DNA of 64,000 nt from Hydrogenophaga sp. (GTDB lineage: Bacteria; Pseudomonadota; Gammaproteobacteria; Burkholderiales; Burkholderiaceae_C), in NCBI RefSeq assembly GCF_019264445.1, contig NZ_JAHVAB010000058.1, forward strand, positions 1 through 64,000. Direction: 5' to 3'. The notes beneath the pieces are model-generated. The model was not told where the DNA came from. It saw only the letters and a program-made list of their open reading frames with translations, and searched no databases. Of the stretch, positions 51,462 to 61,218 are shown piece after piece; within the stretch, counting starts at the first letter, position 1; each line of letters opens with the position of its first letter. A program made the translations under genes and the position numbers.

Positions 51462-53007
51462 CATGACCCCTTCCCGCGCCGCCTTCGGCGCCATCCCTCC
51501 AGGGGGGCGCACCGTGCGGACTGGCCAAGCCCGTCCCGCCGCTGCTCTGGACTTCGCGCCCCGTCGCTCGCTGCGGCTTGCGCTGAGTGCGCTCGCTGTG
51601 GCTGCGCTGTCGGCGTGCTCGATGATTCCCAAGTACGAGCGGCCTGCCGCACCGGTTGATGCGCAGTACCCCGCGCTGGCGCCCGCTGCTGCAGCGGGCG
51701 TGCCGTCGGGTGCCGAGGTGGCCTGGCGCGATTTCGTGGGCGATGCACGCCTGCGCCAACTGATCGAACTCGCACTCAAGAACAACCGCGACCTGCGCGT
51801 GGCCACGCTCAACATCGAGCAGGTTCGTGCGCAATACCAGATCAGCCGCTCCAACCAGTTCCCCTCCATCGGTCTGGCCGCCAGTGGCAACCGCCAGCCC
51901 GACGGCACCGGCGGCATCACCAGCGTGTACAGCTTTGGCCTGGCGCTCAGCAGCTGGGAAATTGACTTCTTCGGGCGTCTGGGGGCATTGAAAGAAGCGG
52001 CGCTCGCCCAGTACCTGGCCAGCGAAGAGGCGCATCGCGCCGCGCAGACCAGCCTGGTCGCCGCCGTGGCCAGCACCTGGCTCAGCCTGCAGGCCAACGA
52101 CGAATTGCTGGCCCTGACCGAGCGCACCGTGCTCACGCGCGAAGACTCGCTGCGGCTGAGCAAACTGCGCTTTGACAACGGTGCAACCTCGGCGCTGGAT
52201 TTGCGCCAGGCCGAGTCGCTCACCGCCGCTGCGCAGTCGGCGCTGGCTCAGCAACGGCGCTTGCGTGCGCTGGACGTGAACGCGCTCACCCTGCTGGTGG
52301 GACAGGCGCCGCCGGCCGAGTTGCTGCCGGTGCCGCCCACCATGCCCGCTGCCAATACCGCTGGCGGCAGTGGCGCGGCGGTACCCATGGCGCCCGTGCC
52401 GGCCGCCTCCATCCTGCGCGAGGTGCCCGCCGGCCTGCCATCCGATTTGCTCACTCGCCGTGCTGACATCCGCCAGGCCGAGCAGCAGTTGATCGCCGCC
52501 AATGCCAACATCGGCGCAGCCCGGGCGGCGTTCTTCCCGCGCATTTCGCTCACCGCCAGCGCAGGCACGGCCAGCAGCAGCCTCTCAGGCCTGTTCAAGG
52601 ACGGCACCTGGGGTTTCACGCTCGCACCGCAGGCCTTGTTGCCGATCTTCGATGCCGGCCGCAACCGCGCCAACCTCGACGCATCCAATGCGGCGCGAGA
52701 CATCGCGGTGGCCCAGTACGAAAAAGCCATCCAGACCGCGTTCCGCGAAGTGGCCGACGCGCTCGCGGGCAGCGCCACTCTGGGCGACCAGCTGAGTGCC
52801 CAGCAGCTGCAGGCCACTGCAGAGGCCGAGCGCTTCCGTCTGGCCGATCTGCGCTACCGCAACGGTGTGGCGAGTTTCCTCGACGTGCTGGATGCGCAGC
52901 GCTCGCTTTTCACCACGCAGCAGGCGCTGGCGCAGACGCGCCTGGCGCAGCAGCAGAACCAGGTGGCGCTCTACAAGGCGCTGGGTGGCGGCTGGGGGCC
53001 GGAGTAA
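51454..53007 (+). CDS. Efflux outer-membrane lipoprotein (OprM/NodT type)
   Basis: This channel of about 517 residues has two outer-membrane efflux domains, a lipobox (VAALSAC) and SRSNQFPSIGLAASGNRQP and LTRRADIRQAEQQLIAANAN family motifs. ATG 51454 overlaps the pump gene and follows GGAG, but then residues 6-37 come from a dispersed repeat before the signal peptide. A GTG at 51514, 6 nt after AGGGGGG within the repeat, would give a normal-length lipoprotein signal. The true start is uncertain. Last gene of the efflux operon. Confidence 0.92.
   Translation: MLDMTPSRAAFGAIPPGGRTVRTGQARPAAALDFAPRRSLRLALSALAVAALSACSMIPKYERPAAPVDAQYPALAPAAAAGVPSGAEVAWRDFVGDARLRQLIELALKNNRDLRVATLNIEQVRAQYQISRSNQFPSIGLAASGNRQPDGTGGITSVYSFGLALSSWEIDFFGRLGALKEAALAQYLASEEAHRAAQTSLVAAVASTWLSLQANDELLALTERTVLTREDSLRLSKLRFDNGATSALDLRQAESLTAAAQSALAQQRRLRALDVNALTLLVGQAPPAELLPVPPTMPAANTAGGSGAAVPMAPVPAASILREVPAGLPSDLLTRRADIRQAEQQLIAANANIGAARAAFFPRISLTASAGTASSSLSGLFKDGTWGFTLAPQALLPIFDAGRNRANLDASNAARDIAVAQYEKAIQTAFREVADALAGSATLGDQLSAQQLQATAEAERFRLADLRYRNGVASFLDVLDAQRSLFTTQQALAQTRLAQQQNQVALYKALGGGWGPE
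51471..51566. repeat. Dispersed GC-rich repeat, related copy in efflux gene 5' end
   Basis: CGCGCCGCCTTCGGCGCC, then CCCTCCAGGGGGGCGCACC and AAGCCCGTC resemble the Comamonadaceae intergenic repeats seen elsewhere in the window, though it shares less with the other three. It fills what should be the spacer between the pump and channel genes and is in frame with the channel protein. Confidence 0.55.
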
Positions 53008-53139
53008 CCCCCTGCGCCGCTGACGCGGCTTCCCTCTCCGAGGTGAGGCGCCTTGTCCAGAGCACCCGAGGATCCGGCATTGCCGGTCCCAGGGTGCGCC
53101 CCTCTTTCAAGGGGGGGGCGCGCAGCGCGGCGGGGGGTG
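53008..53139. repeat. Dispersed GC-rich repeat, copy after efflux operon
   Basis: It begins CCCCCTGCGCCGCTGACGCGG, continues CTTCCCTCTCC and GGATCCGGCATTGCCGG, and ends with CAAGGGGGGGGCGCGCAGCG. The first 12 bases after the leading C residues match the copies at 1242 and 20347. It is the whole spacer between convergent genes and may fold into terminator-like hairpins. Confidence 0.7.
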
Positions 53140-53144
53140 ATCCT

Positions 53145-54014
53145 TCAGCCCTTCAAGTCGTAGAACTTCAGGATGTGCTCCCACGCGGTCTGCGGGTCAT
53201 CCACATACTTGAAGAGGTTGAGGTCTTCGGGCGAGATCGTGCCTTCTTCAACGAGCACATCCAGATTGATCAGGCGTTTCCAGTAGTCCGAGCCGAACAG
53301 CAGGATCGGCACCGGTTTGGCCTTCTTGCATTGCACCAGCGTGATGACTTCGAACAGCTCGTCGAGTGTGCCGAAGCCTCCGGGGAAAGCCAGCAAGGCC
53401 TTGGCGCGCATCATGAAGTGCATCTTGCGCAGCGCGAAGTAGTGAAACTTGAAGCTCAACTCCGGTGACACGTAGGGATTGGCCGCCTGCTCGTGCGGCA
53501 GGGCGATGTTCAGGCCCACGTTGGGCGCGCCTTCGTCGTGTGCGCCCCGGTTGGCGGCTTCCATGATGCCGGGGCCGCCGCCCGTGCAGATGAAGAGCTG
53601 CTCGGCCTTGTTGCACTTGGCGCTGTAGCGCGCCACCGTGCGGGCAAATTCGCGCGCGTGGGTGTAGTAATGCGCGTTGCGCACCATCGCCTTGGCGCGA
53701 GCGATCTCGCGCGCGTCGCCGCTGCGCTCGGCGCGCACCAGCTGCTCCTGTGCCTCGCTCGCTTCGCGAAAACGCGCACTGCCAAACACCACGATCGTGT
53801 TTTCAATGCCCGCGTCGCGCTGGGCGAGGTCGGGCTTGAGCATCTCCAGCTGGAAGCGGATGCCGCGGGTCTCACGGCGCAGCAGGAATTCCGGGTCGGC
53901 AAAGGCGAGACGGTAGGCGTCGGCTTGCAGCGGCAGGCCTTCGTTGGCGTGGGTCTGCAGCTCGGCCCAGGCATCTGCCAGGCGGCGTTCGTTCAGATCT
54001 TGTGTGGCTTCCAT
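53145..54014 (-). CDS. LOG family protein (TIGR00730-like nucleotide hydrolase)
   Basis: This 289-residue protein belongs to the family once called lysine decarboxylases and now LOG, which cleaves ribose 5-phosphate from cytokinin or AMP-like nucleotides. The diagnostic GGGPGIMEAANRGA and PGGFGTLDELFE motifs are present. An N-terminal helical extension of about 80 residues precedes the Rossmann-like fold. ATG 54014 is preferred over upstream starts, which lie in the spacer. The real substrate in this organism is unknown. Confidence 0.9.
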   Translation of the reverse strand: MEATQDLNERRLADAWAELQTHANEGLPLQADAYRLAFADPEFLLRRETRGIRFQLEMLKPDLAQRDAGIENTIVVFGSARFREASEAQEQLVRAERSGDAREIARAKAMVRNAHYYTHAREFARTVARYSAKCNKAEQLFICTGGGPGIMEAANRGAHDEGAPNVGLNIALPHEQAANPYVSPELSFKFHYFALRKMHFMMRAKALLAFPGGFGTLDELFEVITLVQCKKAKPVPILLFGSDYWKRLINLDVLVEEGTISPEDLNLFKYVDDPQTAWEHILKFYDLKG

Positions 54015-54057
54015 GGTGTGGACACTCCTGTTTTGCATGTGATTCGGATGATGCCGC

Positions 54058-54638
54058 TCACAGGGCGAGCGCCAGTGCCAGCGGCACGAAGACCACGGCC
54101 TGCGCATTGCCCAGCATGATCATGGCACCGACCTTGTCGGGCTCGTGGTGGTAACGGTCGGCCAGCATGAACTGCATCACGGCCGGCCGCAGGGCCGCGA
54201 ACAGCATCATCGGCAGCAGCGCGTCGCCCAGCAGCTTCAGACCCGCCAGCATCACGTCGTGTGGGCGCACGTCGGTCAATGCGCTCAGGAACCCCAGTGC
54301 GGTGGCGATCATGAGGGGGCTGGTGATGCGGGCACCGACCGAGAAATGCAGCAGGTTGCTCACCTAGAACAGCGCCACCGCCGCCCCGAAATGGGCCGGA
54401 CCAGCACGCCGCCGCCCAGAATGATCACCGCGCCGCCCACCAGCAGCGTGAGGTGCTCTGCCATGACGAAGTCCCGCGAGGCGAGTGCCGAATACACCAG
54501 CACGGGCGCGAGCACGTCGAGTGCGATGCGGTTGAAGGTGCCCATGTCTGGCGCCTGACGGCGCGCATAGCCATAGCCGACAGCCACGATCAGGAAGACC
54601 GGGATGATGACGTCAGCGATGCGGGCGATCAGGTCCAT
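54058..54638 (-). pseudogene. Broken AEC family (auxin efflux carrier-like) transporter
   Basis: The family is about 300 residues with ten membrane segments; here only about 190 codons remain in two frames. The first part (54638 down) encodes MDLIARIADVIIPVFLIVAV to GGGVLVRP, then shifts frame and stops after 92 codons. The second part resumes as FGAAVALF, hits an in-frame TAG, and continues VSNLLHFSVGARITSPLMIA to the end. About 60-100 central residues are missing. An internal deletion plus a nonsense codon make a working carrier unlikely, barring a sequencing error. Confidence 0.85.
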
Positions 54639-54666
54639 GCAGGGCGGGAAAAGACGATGGCAAATG

Positions 54667-54690
54667 AAAAGGCTCCCGCAGGAGCCTTTT
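54667..54690. terminator. Terminator downstream of efp
   Basis: AAAAGGCTCC pairs with GGAGCCTTTT around CGCA, a perfect 10-bp stem with A- and T-runs. It separates efp from the broken AEC gene. Confidence 0.92.
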
Positions 54691-54714
54691 CACGAGGGTC
54701 GACGCCGAGGGGGC

Positions 54715-55269
54715 TCAGACGCGGCGGCGGTATTCGCCCGTGCGCGTGTCGATCTCGATCTTGTCGTCCTGCGCCACAAACAGCGGCACGGCCACTTCGA
54801 AGCCGGTGGCGATCTTGGCGGGCTTGAGCACCTTGCCAGACGTGTCGCCCTTGACGGCAGGTTCCGTCCAGGTGATGACGCGCTCGACGCTGGTGGGCAG
54901 TTCGACCGAGATGGCCTTGCCGTCGTAGAACACCACTTCAACGGTCATGCCGTCTTCGAGGTAGTTCAGGGCGTCGCCCATGTTTTCGGCTTCGACTTCG
55001 TACTGGTTGTACTCGGCGTCCATGCACACATACATCGGGTCGGCGAAGTAGGAGTAGGTGCACTCCTTCTTGTCCAGAATGATCTGGTCCATCTTGTCGT
55101 CGGCCTTGCAGACGACTTCGGTGGCCATGTTGTTGAGCAAGGCCTTGAGCTTCAGGCGCACGGTGGCCGCGCCACGGCCGCCACGGCTGTATTCGGTTTT
55201 CAGGACGATCATCGGGTCCTTGCCGTGCATGATGACGTTGCCGGCGCGGAGTTCTTGAGCGATTTTCAT
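54715..55269 (-). CDS. efp: Elongation factor P, arginine type
   Basis: This 184-residue factor rescues ribosomes stalled at polyproline. The modified residue is R32 in [13 protein letters not shown], where most bacteria have lysine. Arg32 is the target of rhamnosylation by EarP, whose gene lies just upstream on the same strand. OB domains II and III follow, with [11 protein letters not shown] at the end. The ATG at 55269 starts [11 protein letters not shown] as expected. The leader to a -10-like TAAAAT at 55418-55423 would be about 140 nt. Confidence 0.97.
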   Translation of the reverse strand: MKIAQELRAGNVIMHGKDPMIVLKTEYSRGGRGAATVRLKLKALLNNMATEVVCKADDKMDQIILDKKECTYSYFADPMYVCMDAEYNQYEVEAENMGDALNYLEDGMTVEVVFYDGKAISVELPTSVERVITWTEPAVKGDTSGKVLKPAKIATGFEVAVPLFVAQDDKIEIDTRTGEYRRRV

Positions 55270-55408
55270 AGGGATTCCAACGGTTGGGCCGCTTGCTCCC
55301 GGCGTGCGCTGGACACCCGAAAACTGAGCTGATGGTGGCGGTCTGTGCGGCGAGGCAGACGGCTTGCGGGGTCCGGGGTGCCGAAGGAGTCCGGTCCGGT
55401 TTTCCGCA

Positions 55409-55423
55409 AAGCCTCGAATTTTA
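55409..55423 (-). promoter_or_regulatory. Putative efp promoter
   Basis: On the minus strand TAAAAT (55418-55423) overlaps the earP stop codon and is followed by TCGAGGCTT, giving the same AATTCGAGGCTT string as at the tRNA-Val promoter. It would let efp be transcribed apart from earP. Confidence 0.45.
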
Positions 55424-56488
55424 TCGCTTTTCCTGCACAAAACCGATCAGCTGGCTGCACAGATCGCTCTGGGCGAGCAGCCGCTGGCGCGCGGCTTGAG
55501 CGCAGGCATGCCAGTCGTGCAGCGTGTCGGCGCCTGGCCACACGGCCTGCATGGACCCCATGCCGTTCCAGGCGCGGTGAAACGCGCGCCAGGAGGCGGG
55601 CGCATCCAGCCATTCGAGAAAGGCCTCCAGCTTGGCGTGGTGCGCGTTGTCGTGTTGCGGATAGAGGTGCCACACGAAGGGCTTGCCCGCCCAGAGGGCG
55701 CGGGCCAGGGAATCCTCGCCGCGCACGAAATTCAGGTCGCACGCCCACAGCAGGTGGTCGAACTCGGGCTGGGTCAACCAGGGCAGGGCGTGAATTCGGT
55801 CGTTGGCAACGACGGGGCCGGCCTGTTGCACCGCCTGCCACGCGCGCCCGGGGGTGACGAGCCATTCGCTGCGGGTTTGCGCCCGGGCGGCCTGCCGCAA
55901 CACATCGGGCAGTGCGGCGGGCTCGTAGCAGAACAGGCTGACACGCCGTGAACCGCGGGGGAGCGGAACGCCGGTGCGGTCCAGCCACGCGTCGGCGTCG
56001 AAAGCGGCTTGCCGTGTCGGCAGATCGGCCTCGCGCAGCAGGCCACCCGTGCGGTCCGTGAACCCAGGGTAGAAGAACCATTTGGTGGCCAGGCCGCGAG
56101 CCGGGCCGCTCATGACGGGCGAGGGCAGGCGGTGGGAGCGCTCGACGTAAGGCTCAGCGCTCAGGTACTCCAGATTGATCCAGACCGGCGGGCGCGCGCC
56201 GGCGGCGACTTGCGTTGCCATCGCCTCTACAAACTCTGGCGGCGGCTCGCAGCCAAAGGCCTCGATCCAGACATCTGCCAGTGGCTCTTTCGGCACGGAC
56301 AGGGGCGACGTCCAGTGACGCACCTCAATGCCGGGCAGGCCGCCGGGTGCCATCCAGTCCAGTGCCTGTGGGTCGTCCAGCCAGAGGCGCACCCGTTCGC
56401 CACGCCGCGCCAGATCGGCCGACAGCCGCCAGCACACCCCGACGTCACCGAAGTTGTCGATGACTCTGCAGAAAATGTCCCATTGCAT
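55421..56488 (-). CDS. earP: EF-P arginine-32 rhamnosyltransferase EarP
   Basis: This 355-residue GT-B glycosyltransferase attaches rhamnose from TDP-rhamnose to Arg32 of EF-P. The N-terminal [20 protein letters not shown] contains the DNFGD motif with the proposed catalytic Asp. The C-terminal donor site shows [21 protein letters not shown] and [20 protein letters not shown], as in the family. ATG 56488 is preferred over 56497 because GACAAT lies 7 nt upstream, as at other starts in the window. It precedes efp by 151 bp. Confidence 0.95.
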   Translation of the reverse strand: MQWDIFCRVIDNFGDVGVCWRLSADLARRGERVRLWLDDPQALDWMAPGGLPGIEVRHWTSPLSVPKEPLADVWIEAFGCEPPPEFVEAMATQVAAGARPPVWINLEYLSAEPYVERSHRLPSPVMSGPARGLATKWFFYPGFTDRTGGLLREADLPTRQAAFDADAWLDRTGVPLPRGSRRVSLFCYEPAALPDVLRQAARAQTRSEWLVTPGRAWQAVQQAGPVVANDRIHALPWLTQPEFDHLLWACDLNFVRGEDSLARALWAGKPFVWHLYPQHDNAHHAKLEAFLEWLDAPASWRAFHRAWNGMGSMQAVWPGADTLHDWHACAQAARQRLLAQSDLCSQLIGFVQEKR

Positions 56489-56567
56489 GCGCGCCATTGT
56501 CGGGGCTACAGTTTGCGGGCGCTGCAGCACGGGCCCACCGGGCCGCTGAATGCGCTGGGGACACACC

Positions 56568-57605
56568 ATGGCCAAACGCTTCATTCCCTGGTGGCTGGCG
56601 ATCGTGCTGGCGCTTTTTTCGCCGCTGCTCGCGGCGCAGGAACTCATTGCCGACATGAGTGCCGGCCCGCCGACAGGCCGTTACGCTTTTGCCAGCAGCA
56701 CACCGCGCAGCTTGCTGGAGTTGCTCAAGGGCCCCGGGCAGGGCGAGCCAGCGCAACCGGTGGGCCATTGGTTCCTGCCGCAGGGCACCGAGCGCGGTCC
56801 CGCGGTGGTGCTGATGCACGGCTCGGGCGGCATCTACGACGCCATGCTGGACTTCTGGCCGAAGCAGTTCAATGCGGCGGGCATCGCCGTGCTCGCGGTG
56901 GATTCGTTCGGGCCGCGGGGTGTAAAGAGCACCGCCGAGGACCAGTCGCAGGTGCCGTTTGCCGCCGACATCGCCGACGCGTTTGCGGCACTCAAGCTGG
57001 TGGCCAGTCATCCCCGGGTTGACCCGGCGCGCATTGCCATCATGGGCTTTTCGCGCGGGGGCATCACCGCATGGCGCACGTCGGTGGTGCGCATCGCGGC
57101 GTCGCAGCGGCTGCCTGATGGACTGCGGTTTGCGGCCCACGTGCCGGTGTACGCGGGCGGCTGTGTGGGCACGTTCCGGCTGGTGGTCAAGCTCGATGTG
57201 TTTTCCATCAAGGCCCCGATGCTGTGGGTGCATGGCGATGCCGACGATTACGCGCCCATCGGCCCCTGCCGCGACTACGCCGAGCGCATCGCCAAGACGG
57301 GAACGCCAGTGGAGTTCCTCACGCTGGAAGGCGCGAGGCACAAGTTCGACCAGGATGACATCCGCCGCATCAACGTGCGAGGCGCGCAGCGAACGCTGGA
57401 GACCTGTCCGCTGGAGATGGACATCGACACCCTGATCACCTACGACCGCAACACCGGCCAGCGCCTGAACGGCGAAGCCGTGCAAACGGTCATGCGGCAA
57501 TCGTGCAGCGCCATCGGCGCTCATGTGCAGGGCGACCGCACCGCGCGCGACAAGGCCGCGCAGGCGATCCTCGCCTTCTTTCGCAAGACGCTCGGCTCGC
57601 GCTGA
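56568..57605 (+). CDS. Exported dienelactone-hydrolase-like alpha/beta hydrolase
   Basis: This 345-residue hydrolase has an N-terminal signal peptide ([16 protein letters not shown]). [15 protein letters not shown] forms the oxyanion region, and [11 protein letters not shown] the nucleophile elbow with Ser. [17 protein letters not shown] carries the likely Asp and [11 protein letters not shown] the His. Dienelactone hydrolases normally use Cys, so the Ser version is probably an esterase of unknown substrate. The ATG at 56568 is preferred to 56550. It is divergent from earP. Confidence 0.85.
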   Translation: MAKRFIPWWLAIVLALFSPLLAAQELIADMSAGPPTGRYAFASSTPRSLLELLKGPGQGEPAQPVGHWFLPQGTERGPAVVLMHGSGGIYDAMLDFWPKQFNAAGIAVLAVDSFGPRGVKSTAEDQSQVPFAADIADAFAALKLVASHPRVDPARIAIMGFSRGGITAWRTSVVRIAASQRLPDGLRFAAHVPVYAGGCVGTFRLVVKLDVFSIKAPMLWVHGDADDYAPIGPCRDYAERIAKTGTPVEFLTLEGARHKFDQDDIRRINVRGAQRTLETCPLEMDIDTLITYDRNTGQRLNGEAVQTVMRQSCSAIGAHVQGDRTARDKAAQAILAFFRKTLGSR

Positions 57606-57652
57606 GACCCGCTCGTCCCGAGGGTGGCGGGGACGGGCCACAATACGCGCCC

Positions 57653-59698
57653 ATGTCCGACGCGCATTCCGAACAACTGCTCAACGAAGTGGCGGCCTTG
57701 CCAGGCCTGCCCGGGGTGTACCGCTACTTTGATGCCCAGGGGCAACTGCTGTACGTGGGCAAGGCGCGCAACCTGAAGAAGCGCGTGTCGAGCTACTTCC
57801 AGAAGAGCCACGACGGCACGCGCATCGGCCACATGATCAGCAAGATCGTGCGCATGGAGACCACGGTGGTGCGCTCCGAGGCCGAGGCGCTGCTGCTGGA
57901 GAACAACCTCATCAAGACGTTGAACCCGAAGTTCAACATCCTGTTTCGCGACGACAAGAGCTACCCCTATCTCAAGATCACCGGCACGCGCGAGGCCTTC
58001 AAGCCATCGGCCAGGCCGCTTTCGCCCTCGGCGGCGTTTCCTCGCATGGCGTACTACCGTGGCGTGGTGGACCGGCGGCACAGCTATTACGGCCCTTACC
58101 CCAGCGCATGGGCGGTGAAGGAGTCCATTACGCTGCTGCAGAAGGTGTTCCGCCTGCGCACCTGCGAAGACACCGTGTTTGCCAACCGCACGCGGCCCTG
58201 CCTGCTCTACCAGATCAAACGTTGCAGCGGCCCCTGCGTGGACCTGATCGATCACGAGTTGTACGCGCAAGATGTGCGCGATGCCGAGCGTTTCCTGCGC
58301 GGCGAGACGCAGGCCGTGCTGGATGCGCTGGAGCAGCGCATGCTTGTGCATGCCGAAAAGCTGGAGTTCGAGCAGGCGGCAGAGATCCGCAACCAGATGA
58401 GCGCGCTCTCACGCGTGTTGCATCAGCAGGCGATGGACACGGTGTCGGACAAGGACGTCGATGTGCTCGCGGTCAAAGTGCATGGCGGGCGGGCCTGCGT
58501 GAACCTGGCCATGATCCGCGGCGGGCGCCATCTCGGGGACCGTCCCTATTTCCCGGCCCACGTGGACGACGCCACGGCCATCGACAGTGCCCTGGCCGAA
58601 GAGGCCGGTGCGAACACACAGCCCGCTGACCCCGCCGAGCGTGTGGCTGTGCAGGTGCTGGAAGCCTTTATTGCGCAGCACTACCTCGGCGTGGCCATGC
58701 CGCACACGCTGGTCACCAGCCACCCGGTGGGCAAGCCTTTGCTGGATGCGCTGACGGAGCAGATCGGCGCCAAGGTGAACGCCGTGCACAACCCGCGCGA
58801 GCACCGTCGCATCTGGCTGGAGATGGCGCAGAAGAACGCCGACATTGCGCTGGCCCGTTTGCTGGCCGAGGAGGGCAGCCAGCAGGCGCGCACGCGCGCG
58901 CTGGCCGACGCGCTGCACTTGCCCGACGACCAGCTCGATGCGCTGCGCATCGAGTGCTTCGACATCTCACACACGGCGGGCGAATCCACGCAGGCTTCGT
59001 GCGTGGTGTTTGAAGCCCACAAGATGCAGAACAGCCAGTACCGCCGCTACAAGATCGACGGCATCACACCGGGCGACGACTACGCCGCCATGCGGCAGGT
59101 GCTGCTGCGCCGCTACGGGAAGATCGCCGAGGCGATGCGCGCAGAAGGGGAAGCGGTCGAGCCGGCTCCCGTTGGTGTGGATGTCGCGCCCGATAGGGCC
59201 GATGAGCCGGCTGCCGCCGAACCCACGGTGGAGGCGGTGGCCGGGCCACGCATGCCTGACCTGGTGCTCATTGACGGTGGCAAAGGCCAGGTGAGCATGG
59301 CTCGGGAGGTGTTTGAGCAGCTGGGGCTGGACCTGTCGCTCATCGTGGGTGTGGAAAAAGGCGAGGGCCGCAAGGTCGGCCTGGAGGAGCTGGTGTTTGC
59401 CGACGGGCGCGAGAAGGTGTACCTCGGCCACGATTCGGCGGCGCTCATGCTGGTGGCCCAGATCCGCGACGAAGCCCACCGTTTTGCCATCACCGGCATG
59501 CGTGCCCAGCGTGCCAAGGTGCGCACGGGCGGCAGCAAGATCGAAGACATTCCCGGCGTCGGCCCCAAGAAGCGTGCGCGCCTGCTGCAACGCTTTGGGG
59601 GCGTGCGCGGCGTGGCGTCGGCCAGCGTGGAGGACCTCGCCACCGTTGAGGGCATTTCCGCCGATCTCGCCGATGCCATCTACCGCGCGCTGCACTGA
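57653..59698 (+). CDS. uvrC: Excinuclease ABC subunit C
   Basis: This 681-residue nuclease makes both incisions in nucleotide excision repair. It has an N-terminal GIY-YIG domain ([21 protein letters not shown]), a UVR domain ([16 protein letters not shown]), an RNase H-like endonuclease ([30 protein letters not shown]) and a C-terminal HhH pair ([13 protein letters not shown]). Two extra segments are seen: about 14 residues ([14 protein letters not shown]) in the GIY-YIG domain and an Ala/Pro-rich stretch before [10 protein letters not shown]. The ATG at 57653 follows CACAAT by 8 nt with no ribosome site. Confidence 0.95.
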   Translation: MSDAHSEQLLNEVAALPGLPGVYRYFDAQGQLLYVGKARNLKKRVSSYFQKSHDGTRIGHMISKIVRMETTVVRSEAEALLLENNLIKTLNPKFNILFRDDKSYPYLKITGTREAFKPSARPLSPSAAFPRMAYYRGVVDRRHSYYGPYPSAWAVKESITLLQKVFRLRTCEDTVFANRTRPCLLYQIKRCSGPCVDLIDHELYAQDVRDAERFLRGETQAVLDALEQRMLVHAEKLEFEQAAEIRNQMSALSRVLHQQAMDTVSDKDVDVLAVKVHGGRACVNLAMIRGGRHLGDRPYFPAHVDDATAIDSALAEEAGANTQPADPAERVAVQVLEAFIAQHYLGVAMPHTLVTSHPVGKPLLDALTEQIGAKVNAVHNPREHRRIWLEMAQKNADIALARLLAEEGSQQARTRALADALHLPDDQLDALRIECFDISHTAGESTQASCVVFEAHKMQNSQYRRYKIDGITPGDDYAAMRQVLLRRYGKIAEAMRAEGEAVEPAPVGVDVAPDRADEPAAAEPTVEAVAGPRMPDLVLIDGGKGQVSMAREVFEQLGLDLSLIVGVEKGEGRKVGLEELVFADGREKVYLGHDSAALMLVAQIRDEAHRFAITGMRAQRAKVRTGGSKIEDIPGVGPKKRARLLQRFGGVRGVASASVEDLATVEGISADLADAIYRALH

Positions 59699-59747
59699 CC
59701 GACCAGCCCGATCCCGCTTGACAGATCACCAACGCATAATCCGCACC

Positions 59748-60317
59748 ATGTTCTTCAACCTCCCCACCCTGCTCACCTGGGCTCGCATCGTTGCCATCCC
59801 GCTGATCATTGGGGTGTTTTATGTGGAGAGCTTGAGCCTCGCGCAACAGAACACGGTGGCCACGGTGCTTTTTGTCGTGTTCGCGCTGACGGATTGGGCC
59901 GACGGCTATCTGGCCCGCAAGCTCAACCAGACATCGGCCTTCGGCGCCTTCCTCGACCCCGTGGCCGACAAGTTCCTGGTCTGCGCCAGCCTGCTGGTGC
60001 TGGTGCATCTGGACCGTGCCGATGTGTTTGTTGCGCTCATCATCATCGGCCGCGAAATTGCCATTTCGTCGTTGCGCGAGTGGATGGCGATCATCGGAGC
60101 GACCAAGAGCGTGGCCGTGCACATGATCGGCAAGGTGAAGACAACGGTGCAGATGGTGGCCATTCCTTTCCTGCTGTTCCACGGCAAGCTGCTGGGCGTG
60201 ATCGATACCCAGCTCTGGGGCACGTGGCTGATCTGGATCTCGGCGGTACTCACGGTGTGGTCGATGGTGTACTACCTGCAGAAAGCCATTCCCGAGATTC
60301 GCGCCAAGTCGCGCTGA
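59748..60317 (+). CDS. pgsA: CDP-diacylglycerol-glycerol-3-phosphate 3-phosphatidyltransferase
   Basis: This 189-residue membrane enzyme makes phosphatidylglycerophosphate. The CDP-alcohol phosphotransferase signature D-G-x2-A-R-x8-G-x3-D-x3-D is present (DGYLARKLNQTSAFGAFLD, then PVAD). Four or five hydrophobic segments fit. The N-terminal FFNLPTLLTWARIVAIPLII matches family starts. The ATG at 59748 follows CATAAT by 7 nt, and it lies 49 bp after uvrC. Confidence 0.95.
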   Translation: MFFNLPTLLTWARIVAIPLIIGVFYVESLSLAQQNTVATVLFVVFALTDWADGYLARKLNQTSAFGAFLDPVADKFLVCASLLVLVHLDRADVFVALIIIGREIAISSLREWMAIIGATKSVAVHMIGKVKTTVQMVAIPFLLFHGKLLGVIDTQLWGTWLIWISAVLTVWSMVYYLQKAIPEIRAKSR

Positions 60318-60327
60318 AAGCCTTTCG

Positions 60328-61218
60328 ATGAATACCCCCGCGCAAGACAACGCGTGGCTGCGCGCCATGCCCTGGGTGTTCGTGCTCATCTGGAGCACCG
60401 GTTTTATCGTGGCGCGCTATGGCATGCCGCACGCCCCACCGATGAAGTTCCTCGCGGTGCGCTACGCCCTGTCCATCGCGTGCTTCCTGCCTTGGATCGT
60501 GCTCGCGGGCGTGAAGTGGCCCACTTCGCGGGCGCAGTGGTTTCATCTGGCCGTCACAGGCGTGCTGATGCACGCCGGTTATCTCGGGGGCGTGTGGGCC
60601 GCGGTCAAGGCGGGCATGGGCTCCGGCCTGTCGTCGCTCATCGTGGGTTTGCAGCCGGTGCTCACCGCCATCTGGCTGTCGGGCACAGGCGCCAAAGTGT
60701 CCAGGCGCCAGTGGCTCGGGCTGGTGCTCGGTTTTGCGGGTCTGGTGCTGGTGGTCTCGCGCAAATTCGGTGCGGGCGGTCCGGGCGACCAGGCGAACTG
60801 GCTCAATCTTTCGTTTGCCGTGATGGCGCTGCTGGCCATCACGGTGGGCACGCTGTACCAGAAGCGGTTTGTGCAGGCCTGCGACGTGCGCACGGCCAAT
60901 GCCGTGCAACTGCTCGCGGCGCTGCTGGTCACCCTGCCGCTCACGCTGCTCGAAGCGGAGCTGATGGACTGGAATGGTGAGCTTCTGGGCGCCATGGCCT
61001 GGTCGGTACTGGGCCTCACGCTGGGCGGCAGTTCGCTGCTTTACATGCTCATTCAGCGTGGCGCGGCGGCATCCGTCACGAGCCTGATGTATCTCGTGCC
61101 GCCGTGCACCGCGTTGATCGCCTGGGTGCTGTTTGCGGAACCCATCACCGCCGTCACGCTGGCCGGCACGGCACTCACCGCCTTTGGCGTGAGCCTGGTG
61201 GTGCGGGCGCCTCGGTGA
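60328..61218 (+). CDS. EamA family (DMT) transporter
   Basis: This 296-residue membrane protein has ten predicted segments formed by two EamA repeats. The N-terminal WVFVLIWSTGFIVARYGMP and LIVGLQPVLTAIWLS are typical of drug/metabolite exporters such as RhaT or YdcZ-like proteins. It follows pgsA by 10 bp and ends next to the convergent LysR gene with no gap. The substrate is unknown. Confidence 0.9.
   Translation: MNTPAQDNAWLRAMPWVFVLIWSTGFIVARYGMPHAPPMKFLAVRYALSIACFLPWIVLAGVKWPTSRAQWFHLAVTGVLMHAGYLGGVWAAVKAGMGSGLSSLIVGLQPVLTAIWLSGTGAKVSRRQWLGLVLGFAGLVLVVSRKFGAGGPGDQANWLNLSFAVMALLAITVGTLYQKRFVQACDVRTANAVQLLAALLVTLPLTLLEAELMDWNGELLGAMAWSVLGLTLGGSSLLYMLIQRGAAASVTSLMYLVPPCTALIAWVLFAEPITAVTLAGTALTAFGVSLVVRAPR

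Noticed and set aside
59718..59740. TTGACA followed by CATAAT upstream of pgsA as a normal promoter
   Set aside because: The spacing is only 11 bp, too short for a standard sigma-70 pair; only the -10-like element was kept.
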